A stretch of 64,000 bases of DNA, from contig NW_005179318.1 in NCBI RefSeq assembly GCF_000350225.1, forward strand, positions 97,939-161,938. The letters run 5' to 3'. The stretch's first letter is position 1, and the number at the start of each line of letters is the position of its first letter. Positions 31,787 through 42,100 of this stretch are shown piece after piece. The DNA comes from Chondrus crispus. Taxonomy: Eukaryota > Rhodophyta > Florideophyceae > Gigartinales > Gigartinaceae. The notes under the pieces were generated by a model, which saw only the letters and a list, made by a program, of their open reading frames with translations, did no database searches and was not told the origin of the DNA. The position numbers were made by a program, and so were the translations under genes.

Positions 31787-34700
31787 CTAGTTGTAGACCC
31801 CAACGCTATCCGGGGTGGACCATAAGTGGAGGTCCGGGGTGGGGAGACGCTTGCGCCTGCAAAACCGCACAACGGTATTGAAATCGATGTAATTTGCGGG
31901 TTCCCAGGTGTCATCTCCCACGGTGTATCCATACCAACGGACTCGGAAGAGTTGTATCCCGTCCAGTCCCGGCTTGTATCCCGTCAGCGCCTCAACCACG
32001 TACGTCTGTGTGGCCTCCTCTGTAGGGGAAGGAGGTCGTTTCGTCGTCTCAGCGGGCGTGTTTGACGCGTTTTGATATGAGGAATCAACCGCGGTTGACC
32101 GGTGAAGAGGGCTTCCCGGGGACAGGAGGAGGGGTTGTCCGAAGGTACACATAGACGCAAATTTGGCGACGTACCTCCCGGCGATCTTCTCTGTCCGTGA
32201 CGGTAGCCGTGGGGGAGGGATTCCCTCCTTAGACACGGATCCTTCGCCTACCGTTGCGGATCTCTTACTCAATTGGGAAATGACCCGGGCGTGCGTGCCG
32301 TCTCGGAAAGCGTGCGGTAATCCCGATGCAGGAGGGCCCCCTTTGGGCTGGATAATTGATTTCGACCTTGAAGGTCGTGTTGCTTTCGCGCCATGCGTCT
32401 CCTTATCGATCTCGTTCTTATCGCGAGTATTGTTTTGGTCCTCAGGATCTGTTGACTTTGGCGGAGATATATCCGGGTTACCTGTGCCGAGGTCGTCTCT
32501 CAGCGGGCGGGGAGGTGCCCCGGCGGGGATGAAGGTAGACGCGTCGCCGTCGGTTGGCGTAGGTGACGAGGGTTCGGCGTCGGCGGGTTGGGTCCGTAGA
32601 GGGGGAGCCTTCACAATGCGGTCTCTCGAGACTCTATCTTTCAGGCCTGTAGTCCGGACAATGGTCACTGTATGCTCGTCAAGCGCCACCACCGGGAACT
32701 GGCCTTCTGTCCGTGGGGATAACTTGTTATTGACCCGGTCCTTATCCGTCTTCTCATCCACTCGCAGGGATGTCTCTCGCTCGATGAGGACTTGATCACC
32801 AACCGAATATTGTGGTGTCGGCGTTCGTTATCTCCTATCGAAGTCGCGTTTATATTGGTCCTGACCCGCGAGTAGCGTGTCGTGGGCTGTTGACATGAGC
32901 CCGCGTAACCACGTTAAGAAACGGAGCTTGTACTGCGTCCGCGAGACATCCTGTTCCAGTGTAGGGGTTTGTTGGATGGAAAGCGGCGACGGCGTCCGGG
33001 ATAACACAAGATCAAACGGCTTCATGCCGATCATGCGATTCACGGTACAATTGTAACCGTAGGTTAGCGCGTCCGTGAACTGGTCCCAATCGCGTTTGTT
33101 GTCGGCTAGGTAGTGCCGTAGTAAGGACACCAGGGTGCGGTTGAACCTCTCCACTTGTCCATTAGCTTATGGGTGATAAGCTGTGGTGAACACGCTTTCG
33201 ACGCGAAGAATTTTTCACACGGCAAGGAAGAACCTTGACGTGAATTGACTCTCATTGTTGGAAAGTAGCTTCACTGGGGCTCCGTATACGAAGACCCAGT
33301 GTGTGACGAACGCCTGAGCAACGGTCTCGGCGGTAATTCTCTTAAGCGGCACCGTTCGGGTCAGCTTTGAGTAACGATCTGATATTACCAAGAGGTATCG
33401 ATTGCCTCTTGTTGTTCTGAGTTCGCCTAGGATGTCAATAGCGATAAACTCCAAGAGTCCCATCGGGGGGAACGTTTTCAACTTCGCGTTGTGCTTATGA
33501 AATTTAATGCGAGCTTTCGCACAGTCGGAGAACCTTCTGACTGTGGCGTATGCATCGACGGACATACTCGGCCAGTAGTACCGTTGTCTTAATGTGTAGA
33601 ACAGACGCCTGCCTCCGGGATGTCCCGAGGCGGCGGGGTAATGCGCCATATACAACACTCGCTCGCGCAGAGTGGTTGGGACGATTTGCTCAACACCGTC
33701 AAGGTGCGCTTCCCGACACAGTACCCCTTCCCTGTTCATGAAGAACTTGGAAAGGAGAATTTGGGCCACACCCTCCCTATTCTTAAGATGGGAAGCGATC
33801 TCCTTTCAGAACGGGTCGAAGTGTTGAGCGAGTACAATTTCGTCTTGTGTAATTGCGGCCTTGGAAGCCGGGGGGGCGAGGGCGAAGCATCCGTCGTGAA
33901 TGTCGTCGTCCCACTCCTCGGATTCCACTTTCGGCTTGTCTTCGTGAAACTCCAAAACGGAGAAGCACGGTATTTCTTCGTCGATGGGACGGTTGTGCCC
34001 CCTGTAGACGGTATTCGACTGAGGGCGTCAGCGAGACAATTCTTGATGCCCTTCACGTACGTGACGTCGAAGTCAAACTCGGCTAGGCGCAAGCGCCACC
34101 GTGCTAGACGCCGGCTTGCGTCGGCGAGATTCATTAACCAGCGAAGAGAATGATGATAGGTGTTAACCGTGAATCGCTTGCGTTCCATGTAAGGACGCAG
34201 CGTCTGAATGGCCCATACAATGGCCAAACATTCTTTCTCCGTCGTGGAGTAATTCCTTTCCGCCGACGAGAGCGTTCGCGACCAGAACCCGACAGGGTAT
34301 CTGTTACCATCCTCGTGTTGCTGTAATAACGTGCAATCGAGTTGAGCGTCGGAAGCATCCGTGTCGAGGGAATACGGTAGCCCCAGCCACGGTAGTTGCA
34401 ATACCGGTGGGGAAATCAGGCAAGTCTTCAGAGCTTCGAAGGCAGACTTGCGGTCTTCGTCCAGTTCAGGGAGCCGATCAGGCTCCCCCTTCTTGAGCAT
34501 GGACGTCAACCGCGCCGCAATCTTGGCGAAGTGGTCGACGAAACGTCGGTACACGTTACACATACCCAGAAACGAGCGGAGCTCGGTCTTGGTTCGTGGC
34601 GGCTTGGCCTCGGCCAAAGCCGAGACGTTCTTCGGGTGGACATAAAGTTCCCCGGGTCGAATGATGAGACCCAGGTACTCCACGGTGTAGTATAATCACC

Positions 34701-35559
34701 CCAAACGACGAGGGGGGTGAGTACTGACAGTTCGGAAAGACCCCGATCGGCGGGAAGATAGAAGCACGGCCCACCCACGGTACCGAGCACGGGCTCGAGG
34801 TAGCGGTGGTAGAGCGGGATCGGGGAGGACGTGCGCACGCGCAAGCGGTTCGACGCCTCGACGCCCCGGAGCGGTACTGGGTGACGATCCAGTACCGACG
34901 GGCGGAGGCGGAGCCGGCTCGTGGGCGTGTAGCGTGCGTCCTCAACCCGCGCGCGGTGCTACTCTAAGGTAACTAAACGGAGTACCTCAAAGTAAGCGGG
35001 CGGACCAAGGTGGAGGATCCTTGACAAGTCCGTGCTTGTCGTCCTCCCCGGCAGGCGGTCCGCTCATATTTAATGTACAGAGTCACCTATTATAACATTA
35101 CAGTAGTGCAGGTCGGCCTGCACTGTAGTGCCGTCAGCCGTCGGGGCTGGCAGCACACGTGTAGTACACGTGTGTGCGCGCGCCCCCGTACACGTGGGGT
35201 ACACGTGTGCGCGCGCACTGAGGTACTGTAGAGCTCGGGCTCTACAGTTACAAATCTAATCTAAGTCTAATTCCGGGAGGGGGATATGCTACACACGGAG
35301 TCCTGAAAGAATTTACACTTGTTCAATTTCAGTGATAAACCCTCTTGTTGTAACGCAGAGAGAATAACCTTGACATCCTTGAGGTGCGTTTCAAAGTCCT
35401 TCGAGAATATGATAATGTCATCCAAGTAGATGAGGCCGCTCTTCCATCGGTATCCGGAGAGGAAGATGTCCAACATCCGTTGGAACGTGGCGGGCGCGTT
35501 CATTAGCCCGAACGGCATTCGGTTAAATTGATAAGTGCCGGCATGACACGTGAACGTGG
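31787..35559 (-). pseudogene. pol remnant of element D
   Basis: Minus-strand pol parts are in normal order: RT (MPFGLMNAPATFQR and YLDDIIIFSKD near 35390-35520), the RT end and RNase H (TDASDAQLDCTLL near 34330; WSRTLSSAERNYS near 34260), integrase zinc region and core (GHPGGRRLFYTL; FIAIDILGEL; SDRYSKLTRTVPLK between 33300 and 33620), and a chromodomain (LFRVRWYGYTV..DTWEPAN near 31900). The solo LTR at 34686-35293 lies between the RT parts. The copy is heavily broken. Confidence 0.85.
34686..35293 (-). repeat. Solo LTR A3 with 5-bp target duplication
   Basis: This is a complete family A LTR (TGTAGTATAATC to ATATGCTACA) flanked by identical cacgg at 34681-34685 and 35294-35298. No internal element sequence accompanies it, so it is a solo LTR left by recombination between the two LTRs of an inserted copy. 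It confirms the exact ends of the A/B LTR family and a 5-bp duplication. Confidence 0.97.
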
Positions 35560-36319
35560 TGTAGTGCAATGCGCCTGTTAGGCAGAGACCAAGGTCCGAC
35601 GGTCCAACACAAACAACAGCAACAAAAACAACAACTGCCAACGGCACAGCGCTACGGAGTGTTCGAGGCTCCCTGTCCTCTTTAAGCGGGTTTGCGGCCC
35701 GCAGTAGCTCCGATCCCTGATAGGGGGGGGGCAAAGAGAAAGGCCCAGCCCGGGATCGGTAAATGGTGGTAGAGACTTGTTAAGACAACTGCTCGATGAG
35801 TTCGGAGGGGTGTTTAGGTAAACCTGGTCCGATGGGTCGTAAATCCAATGCCCGAAGAGCGCCTTGTACACCTTATACCCTTGATAAGGTCTTCGACGGG
35901 GACGTCGCAACGTAGCCCGTCGGGAAAGAAGAAAACGTACCAGCGCTACACTGTCGTACTGCCAGATGGCAAAGTACCAACAACGGATCGGTCGCAACCA
36001 AATTCCGATGGAACCAACACTGAGATAAGCACCACTGGTGCACCAACACAAAAGCCCGATGGCAAATGACGTCACGTTGCGGATCGCAATCCTACAAGGT
36101 GGGACCAACTCAAGATTAAAGGAAATTAGGATAAGGAAATAAAGGAAAATTGGTAAGGAAAAAGGGACCCCCGAGCGCAAAGGATAAAGTAATCTGTAGT
36201 TAAAGGGAATGTCTTGTAAAAGATGGACTTCAACCAAGGCGATATCAGACTCTAGCAACTCGGGTTCGTTGGGAAATAAAGGAAAAAGGAATGGGATCCC
36301 CGAGCGTTGAAGGATGCCG
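35560..36319 (-). repeat. LTR C5, left part (3' LTR of element C5-C6)
   Basis: It begins TGTAGTGCAATGCGCCTG with the head gttaggcagagaccaagg, shared with LTR C6 but not with C1-C3. The body follows the family C plan with extra duplication: the freq ccccgagcg and gcaactcgggtt blocks occur twice. Element B splits the LTR; the remainder resumes at 50811. Its left flank is the RT region of element D. Confidence 0.8.
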
Positions 36320-36985
36320 TGTAGTATAACCCCCCTGGGGCTTTATTTTAGATTAGATCAACTCAGAATCGGATCGGTTACTGTAGGGCTCGATGCTCTA
36401 CAGTACCACCACGTGTACCCCCAAGTACAGGGAGGCACGTGTACACGTGTACGCGCGGAACGAAGAGCGCGCACACACGTGTACTGTCAGCCCCGATGGC
36501 TGACAGTATTACAGTGTCGACCGACCGCTACAGTACGTCGCTACAGTACATCGGTACTGTACTATTATGATAGGTTATTATGTACATTAAATATGGAGCG
36601 GACCGGCGGCGGTGGAGGAAGACAAGCACGGACTTGTCACCCACCGACCGTCAAGGTCCGACTGCCCGCTTAATTCTAAGGTAGCGCTCGCTAACTACCT
36701 TAGAGCGGCACCGAGCGCGGGTTGAGGACGCGCGCGGTACGCCCACGAGCCGGCTCTGCCTCCGCCCGTCGGTACTGGATCGTTACCCAGTACCGCGCCG
36801 GGGCGTCGAGGCGTCGAACCGCTCGCGCATACCGGCGTCCTCCCCGTTCCCGCTCTACCACGCTACCCGGGCCCGCTGTCCGGTGCCGTTAGCTGGTGTC
36901 CCGCTTCACCCCCGTCTTCCCGCTCGGACGGGGTCTACGTCGAGCTGTGCATACACCCCTCTCCGTTGGGGGTGTTTATGCTACG
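36320..36985 (+). repeat. 5' LTR of element B
   Basis: It starts TGTAGTATAACC and ends TTTATGCTAC plus one base. It carries a row of hairpins: 36381-36403, 36483-36507 (10-bp stem, actgtcagcc/ggctgacagt), 36621-36638, 36676-36703 (9-bp stem), 36770-36795 (9-bp stem) and one near the right edge. A TTAAATAT near 36590 may be the promoter box. Most hairpins recur in LTRs A1-A3. Confidence 0.9.
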
Positions 36986-36986
36986 G

Positions 36987-37004
36987 TGGTCTCCCGACCT
37001 AGAA
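36987..37004 (+). promoter_or_regulatory. Primer binding site of element B
   Basis: TGGTCTCCCGACCTAGAA begins one base inside the 5' LTR. It is identical over 18 bases to the sites of the two family C elements, although the LTRs of the two lineages are unrelated. It fits the 3' end of a tRNA with C1:G72, probably tRNA-Tyr. Confidence 0.8.
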
Positions 37005-37065
37005 GACCCTGGAGTCCGATCTCCGAGAAGACTTCCGCTTCCCTCCGCGAACCGATCGCGTCGAG

Positions 37066-39159
37066 ATGAGCCAAGAGTTTGAGCCCTCGATCCGCTCCGA
37101 AGCGGCGGATCTGAGTCCGGCCGCTGTGCAGTCCCCATACGCCCCGTCGGGCGACGGCGACGCAGGTCCTCGTGACCGCGATCCGTCGCTCGGTTCCTCC
37201 GAGGAAAGAGCGGCGGCGATGTTCGAACGCATAGCCGAATACATCGAGGAAGTCCGTACTTCCCTTCGGATCGATGTATCGGACCATGTATACACTCGAT
37301 GTATGGCCGAACTCCGCTCCCTGCGTGAAGGGAGGTTCGATAGAGTGACGCAGTCCTTAGAGAATCTCCGAGCACTGATCGACAAGTTTCACTCGCGGAT
37401 CGTGCTCGTCGAAGACTCCCGTTTCGCCTCGCCCGGACCGTCCGGGCAAGGTCGCCCTGAGAGGCCGACCTCGGTGAGACGACCCGAGGACCGAACCTCT
37501 CCGTCCGCAGAGCAACTGGGTGCGTTCGCGCACCTCTCCGCTGAGCTCGACGCCACTCGTCGGCGTGCTCGTGACATGGAACGTACCATGGCCGAAAGGC
37601 TACCCGGTGCCGTCCCGAGAGGGCCCGGTGTTACCGTACCTCCGAGCGCCGCCGCCCCTGAGGGTTGGCGTCCGACTGGTGCCGCTACCAGTCGGACTGC
37701 AGAAGGAAGCCGTCCTCCGATAGACGCGAACGTCCCGTCTGAGACCCAAGCCTTGCCGCCTATCGCCGGAAGTAGGCGGCAAGTGGACCGCGTATCGTAC
37801 GCGGACGAACAGGACCGTGGAGGAGCCGCCCACGGATCCGGAGAACCGATGTTGTCCGTCGATCCCCGCTGGGGCGGCTACCCGCCGGCGAGTTACGCCG
37901 AGCATCCAGGTCCGGTAGTCGTCCGTACGCTACCGGTTACCTCCTTCGGCACGCTGGGTCCCGCTGAACCCGGGCTCGAGCCGGTACATACGATGATCCA
38001 AGAGTTCAGCGCCGTTGCTGACTATCGTATGTACCGCTTGGATAACACCTCGAGGCTCGTTACCTTGGGTGACGCGGGACGGATCGCGAAGTACGTCCAA
38101 CGCTGTCGTGGGATCCGTCCCACGATGCGCAGCTTCGACGGTACCGACCCGATCCAGCTGCTGCCGTTTTTGAAGGATATCCGAATCACCTTCAACTCGC
38201 AACACCTGACCGAAGGTGTTGCGGTACGAGTCCTCGCGCACTTCCTCGAACGCGACGCGGAGCGCCTGTATACGAGTTATACGATGCGTGGCCTCCGCGC
38301 CGGCCAGCTCCATGACGACGTGAGCTGGCCGGGGCTCGTGAATCAACTCTTAAAACGCTACCTCACGGACGACGTGTTAGGTGAAGCGTACGACGCTGTC
38401 GCTACAGCGCGACAGCAATCGCATGAGATGGAAAGCAAGTTTGCTGACCGACTCGAGACTGCCGCGTTCCGATGCACGGCAGTTTTCTCCGAACAGTCCC
38501 TCGCGCACTACTTCGTGCGGGGACTTGCACCGGCAACCCGTGCCGCAGTATCCGAAACTGTGCAAAGGCTACCAGGCAGTCAGAAAACCGATCTTCCGAC
38601 CATCCGCCGTATCGCCACGGCGGAAGGTACAACGTACCGCGCCCGACGCGGTTTACCTCTGCCGGATTCGAAACCGGCAGGGAAGGCTGGCAGGACTACG
38701 AAGTCCGCCGCGACAAGTTCGCCCGCCTCGACCCTCCATATCGGGGAGGATGAGTGGCAGGCCGACCCTGTCCTCATTACGCAAGGAGCAGGGCCCGTGG
38801 GGGCACGAGCCCCTTCACCGATGTCGACCGGAACGACATCGAGTTACGCGACCGCCTTCGCGGCCACTCCAAGAGTGGCAAGGGGTACGGACCCCTGGGT
38901 CGCAGAGCTCGACATATCGAGCCGAGATGCAGGAGGCGAAGCGCCTCGCGTGCCCCTCCTCACCGATGAGGAGGCGCGGCACGCGGCGACCTTCGCCTCA
39001 ACAGACGGCAGCGCGTACGTGTGCTGGCTATGCCGTACGTACGGGCATGCCATGTACGCGTGCCCGTTCCTGTCGCCGGAACAACGGATGTTCACGGCGT
39101 ACAGGAACTACCGATACCAGATCGAGACGCGCCCCGGTGCGCGTAATCTCCTCCGGTAA
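37066..39159 (+). CDS. gag of element B
   Basis: A 697-residue open frame begins about 60 bases after the primer binding site. In order: an acidic Ser/Pro-rich start, helical coiled-coil stretches (about residues 45-125 and 150-180), a Pro/Gly-rich linker, a capsid-like helical region (about 340-500, with YTSYTMRGLRAGQL and LLKRYLTDDV), and a CCHC zinc knuckle CWLCRTYGHAMYAC (about 655-668) with normal spacing. Expected to form the particle and bind the element RNA. The sequence is weakly related to the family C gag in layout only. Confidence 0.85.
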   Translation: MSQEFEPSIRSEAADLSPAAVQSPYAPSGDGDAGPRDRDPSLGSSEERAAAMFERIAEYIEEVRTSLRIDVSDHVYTRCMAELRSLREGRFDRVTQSLENLRALIDKFHSRIVLVEDSRFASPGPSGQGRPERPTSVRRPEDRTSPSAEQLGAFAHLSAELDATRRRARDMERTMAERLPGAVPRGPGVTVPPSAAAPEGWRPTGAATSRTAEGSRPPIDANVPSETQALPPIAGSRRQVDRVSYADEQDRGGAAHGSGEPMLSVDPRWGGYPPASYAEHPGPVVVRTLPVTSFGTLGPAEPGLEPVHTMIQEFSAVADYRMYRLDNTSRLVTLGDAGRIAKYVQRCRGIRPTMRSFDGTDPIQLLPFLKDIRITFNSQHLTEGVAVRVLAHFLERDAERLYTSYTMRGLRAGQLHDDVSWPGLVNQLLKRYLTDDVLGEAYDAVATARQQSHEMESKFADRLETAAFRCTAVFSEQSLAHYFVRGLAPATRAAVSETVQRLPGSQKTDLPTIRRIATAEGTTYRARRGLPLPDSKPAGKAGRTTKSAATSSPASTLHIGEDEWQADPVLITQGAGPVGARAPSPMSTGTTSSYATAFAATPRVARGTDPWVAELDISSRDAGGEAPRVPLLTDEEARHAATFASTDGSAYVCWLCRTYGHAMYACPFLSPEQRMFTAYRNYRYQIETRPGARNLLR

Positions 39160-42100
39160 GCGGTGGGCGAGGGCCGTCCCCCGCGTCAAGGTTTCCCGAA
39201 CCGAACGGGTGGGGGCGCACGCTTCGCCCCCCGTGGAGGCGGGTACCATCGTAACGAAGTCGACCGTCGGGATCGACCCGCCTATCGCCAGGCGGACACA
39301 AGGTACCCGCGCCAAGGAGAGAGAGGGGACCGAGACCGTTCTCGGTTACCCCAGCAGGTACAAAATGCGATAATGTACCTGCAAGACTGGGTAGAGGATC
39401 CGTACCCTCTACCCACGGAGGGTCACGAAGGAGAGCCGACTCGCTTCGTCCACCATATCCTGCAACGACCGGATGCCGCAGGTCAAGGCCCGGAAGTACC
39501 CGAATACTTCGCCAAGGCCGCCAAGCCGCAGTGGGGGAATCGTTCCGACCCACGCGGCCGGCTACCCGAAGAAGACCTGGCCGTCGATAGCCAGGAGGTT
39601 AGCTCCGATAGCACGGGTAGTTCGAAAAAAGGGTAAAGACGGTTACGTACACGCGGTCGCGTGAGCCGTCTTTTCCCCACGAACTAGACCCGACCCCGCG
39701 TGCTCGCCAAGGACACGGGGGGTATTGTCCGATAATATATCCCCCGCTACCGGAGGCGAGCACGGGAGCTCCTGTAATGCCGATACAGGAGGGAGCGCAT
39801 GTCGAGGCCTCCGAAGGCCCGACGTTAGGAGAACAAGACACCGGGATAGCCGACGTCTCGGTGAGGCGTAACGATGGCGCCGGGGGCAACGACGACCGAA
39901 AAGATTCGGTCGACCCCCTGACTCCCGCGAGCCCAAGGCCGCCAGAGAAGGGTCCGTGTCGTACGGACTCGAACAATCCGAGGGGCGTCACTGATCCGCG
40001 GACGCCCCAAGAAAGGGGGAGAAGGAAACGCAAGCGGGGCCAGCACCGAAACCGAAGGCCCCGGCGGAACGACCTCACCGATAAGGTTGCCCCGAAGGTT
40101 GTCGACGGCGTCATTTGCCTTATGACGTCGAAGATCTACAACGTCCTCGGCTCGATAGCCACAGAGGGAAACGCATTTAAACCCCGCACGATCGCTGTTG
40201 ATACGTGCTCGGGGTATAATCTGGTGAGGAAGGCAGACCTTCCCCCCGACTGGGCGCGTTACGTCGTGCACGACGCACCTCTGCCATGATTGGCAGGCGC
40301 GAATAGCAACTCCCTCAAGCTTTCGGCCGTCGTCCGCCTGGCGGTGCCGTTGAGGAACACGGTGTTCCGAATTCCGTTCGTAGTCGCGGACCAGCTCGCC
40401 GTGCCGGTCCTTCTCGGCACGGCCTTCATCGATACGCACGTGCGATGTATCGACATCGAAGCTCAACGAATGGAGCTACGCCAAGGCGGTTCCGTCGCCA
40501 TCGTGGACGGAAAGGGGGAGTCGACTCCACCTACCAGGCGACACGGGCGACACACGGGTCGGCCAGACGTACGCGAGGAGGCCCCGCAAGCGATCCGAAT
40601 CGCCCGCTGGGTTACCATCCCCGCGATGTCACAAGCCCGCGTACGTGTGACAACCGTGGGGAGGGGCCTCATGTTCCTGGAACCCAAGCCCTCACTCCAA
40701 CACCGACATGGAGTGAGGCTGACGAATGGCGTCGCGGAGGTCCTACCGAATCAGACCTTCGACGTCATCGTCGCGAATTTCTCACGACCAGAAAAGAGGC
40801 TTCCGAAGCACACCGTCGTGGGATACGCGAAGCGCAACCCCCTCGCGATCCTCACTCCCGAACGTAAGGTCGCCGAGGGGATCGCGCACGCGCTACACCT
40901 GACCGACTTGACCAATCAAGTCGGTGGGGTAGGAGTTGGCCGATCCAACTCCGACGATAAGACCACCGCCGGGGGCAGGGGGGTCGACCCGGACGAACGG
41001 TCACCTTTATGCCAACCGACGGCAAGGGGTACTGTACTCCCCCAGCAAAAGGATCCCGAAAATCCACCGATGGATTGGGAAAAAGATATTGACCTGTCAT
41101 ACATCGACGATGACAAGCTCCGTGGCCACGTACTCGAGATGCTCCGTAAGCACTCGAGTCTGTGGAGCAGTGCGCTTGGAACGATCCAAGCCACGGAGCA
41201 CCGCATTCCCCTCGAACCGGGAACGAAACCGATTCGTTCCATGCCCTATCGGAAGGGCCCGGCCATGCGCGAAATGGTCGCGAAGGAGGTCAACAAGATG
41301 TTGAACGCAGGGGTTATCGAATCAGCGAGCACCGAGTAGGCGTCCCCCGTGGTGCTCGTACCGAAGAAAGACGGCTCTCTTCGGTTCTGCGTGGACTACC
41401 GGCGTCTCAACGCGAAGACCGCAGCGGACTCGTATCCGCTGCCACGGATGGACGACTGCATCGACTCGTTAGGAGATGCAGCCGTGTTCACCACGTTGGA
41501 CTGCAATTCCGGTTATTGGCAGATCCCGGTCGCTCCGGAAGACCGGGATAAGACCACGTTTACGACGCACATGGGCACTTTTCGCCACTTGTGCATGCCG
41601 TTTGGACTCAAAGGGGCACCGGCCACCTTCCAACGAGCCCTCGACATAATACTCTCCGGAGTCCGCTGGCAAATATGCCTCGTCTATCTCGACGACGTGA
41701 TCGTGTTCTCCCGTACGCACGAAGAACACGCGAGGCATCTCGATACCGTCTTGAGCTTACTGCGGAGTTCCGGTATCTCCCTTAAGCTCAAGAAGTGCAG
41801 CTTCTCCCGACCGAAGGTGCACTACCTGGGGCACGTCATCTCCCCAGGCAAGTTGAGCGTGGCCGATACGGCGGCCGACGCTTTCAAGACGTTCACGTTC
41901 CCGAGGACGTTGACGCAAGTGCGCTCGTTCCTCGGGGCGTGTAACGTATACCGCCGATTCGTTAAGGGGTTCGCTAAGATTGCGCGTCCTCTGACCGACA
42001 TGACGCGCAAGGAGTCGGATCCCGATTTCTATAACCCCACAGAGCTGCAACTTCAGGCGTTCGAGAACCTTAACAAGTGCATGATCGCTCCGCCGATCCT

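Larger units (their letters stand above)
29498..35559 (-). mobile_element. Element D: decayed gypsy chromovirus, both ends cut
   Basis: This minus-strand Ty3/gypsy fossil lacks its LTRs and gag within the window. From the right it holds part of RT, RNase H, integrase, a chromodomain, a spacer, and an antisense ORF of the C/D family. LTR C3 cuts it on the left inside the antisense ORF, LTR C5 cuts it on the right inside RT, and a solo A-type LTR interrupts it at 34686-35293. It is clearly related to family C but well diverged, and badly broken. Confidence 0.8.
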
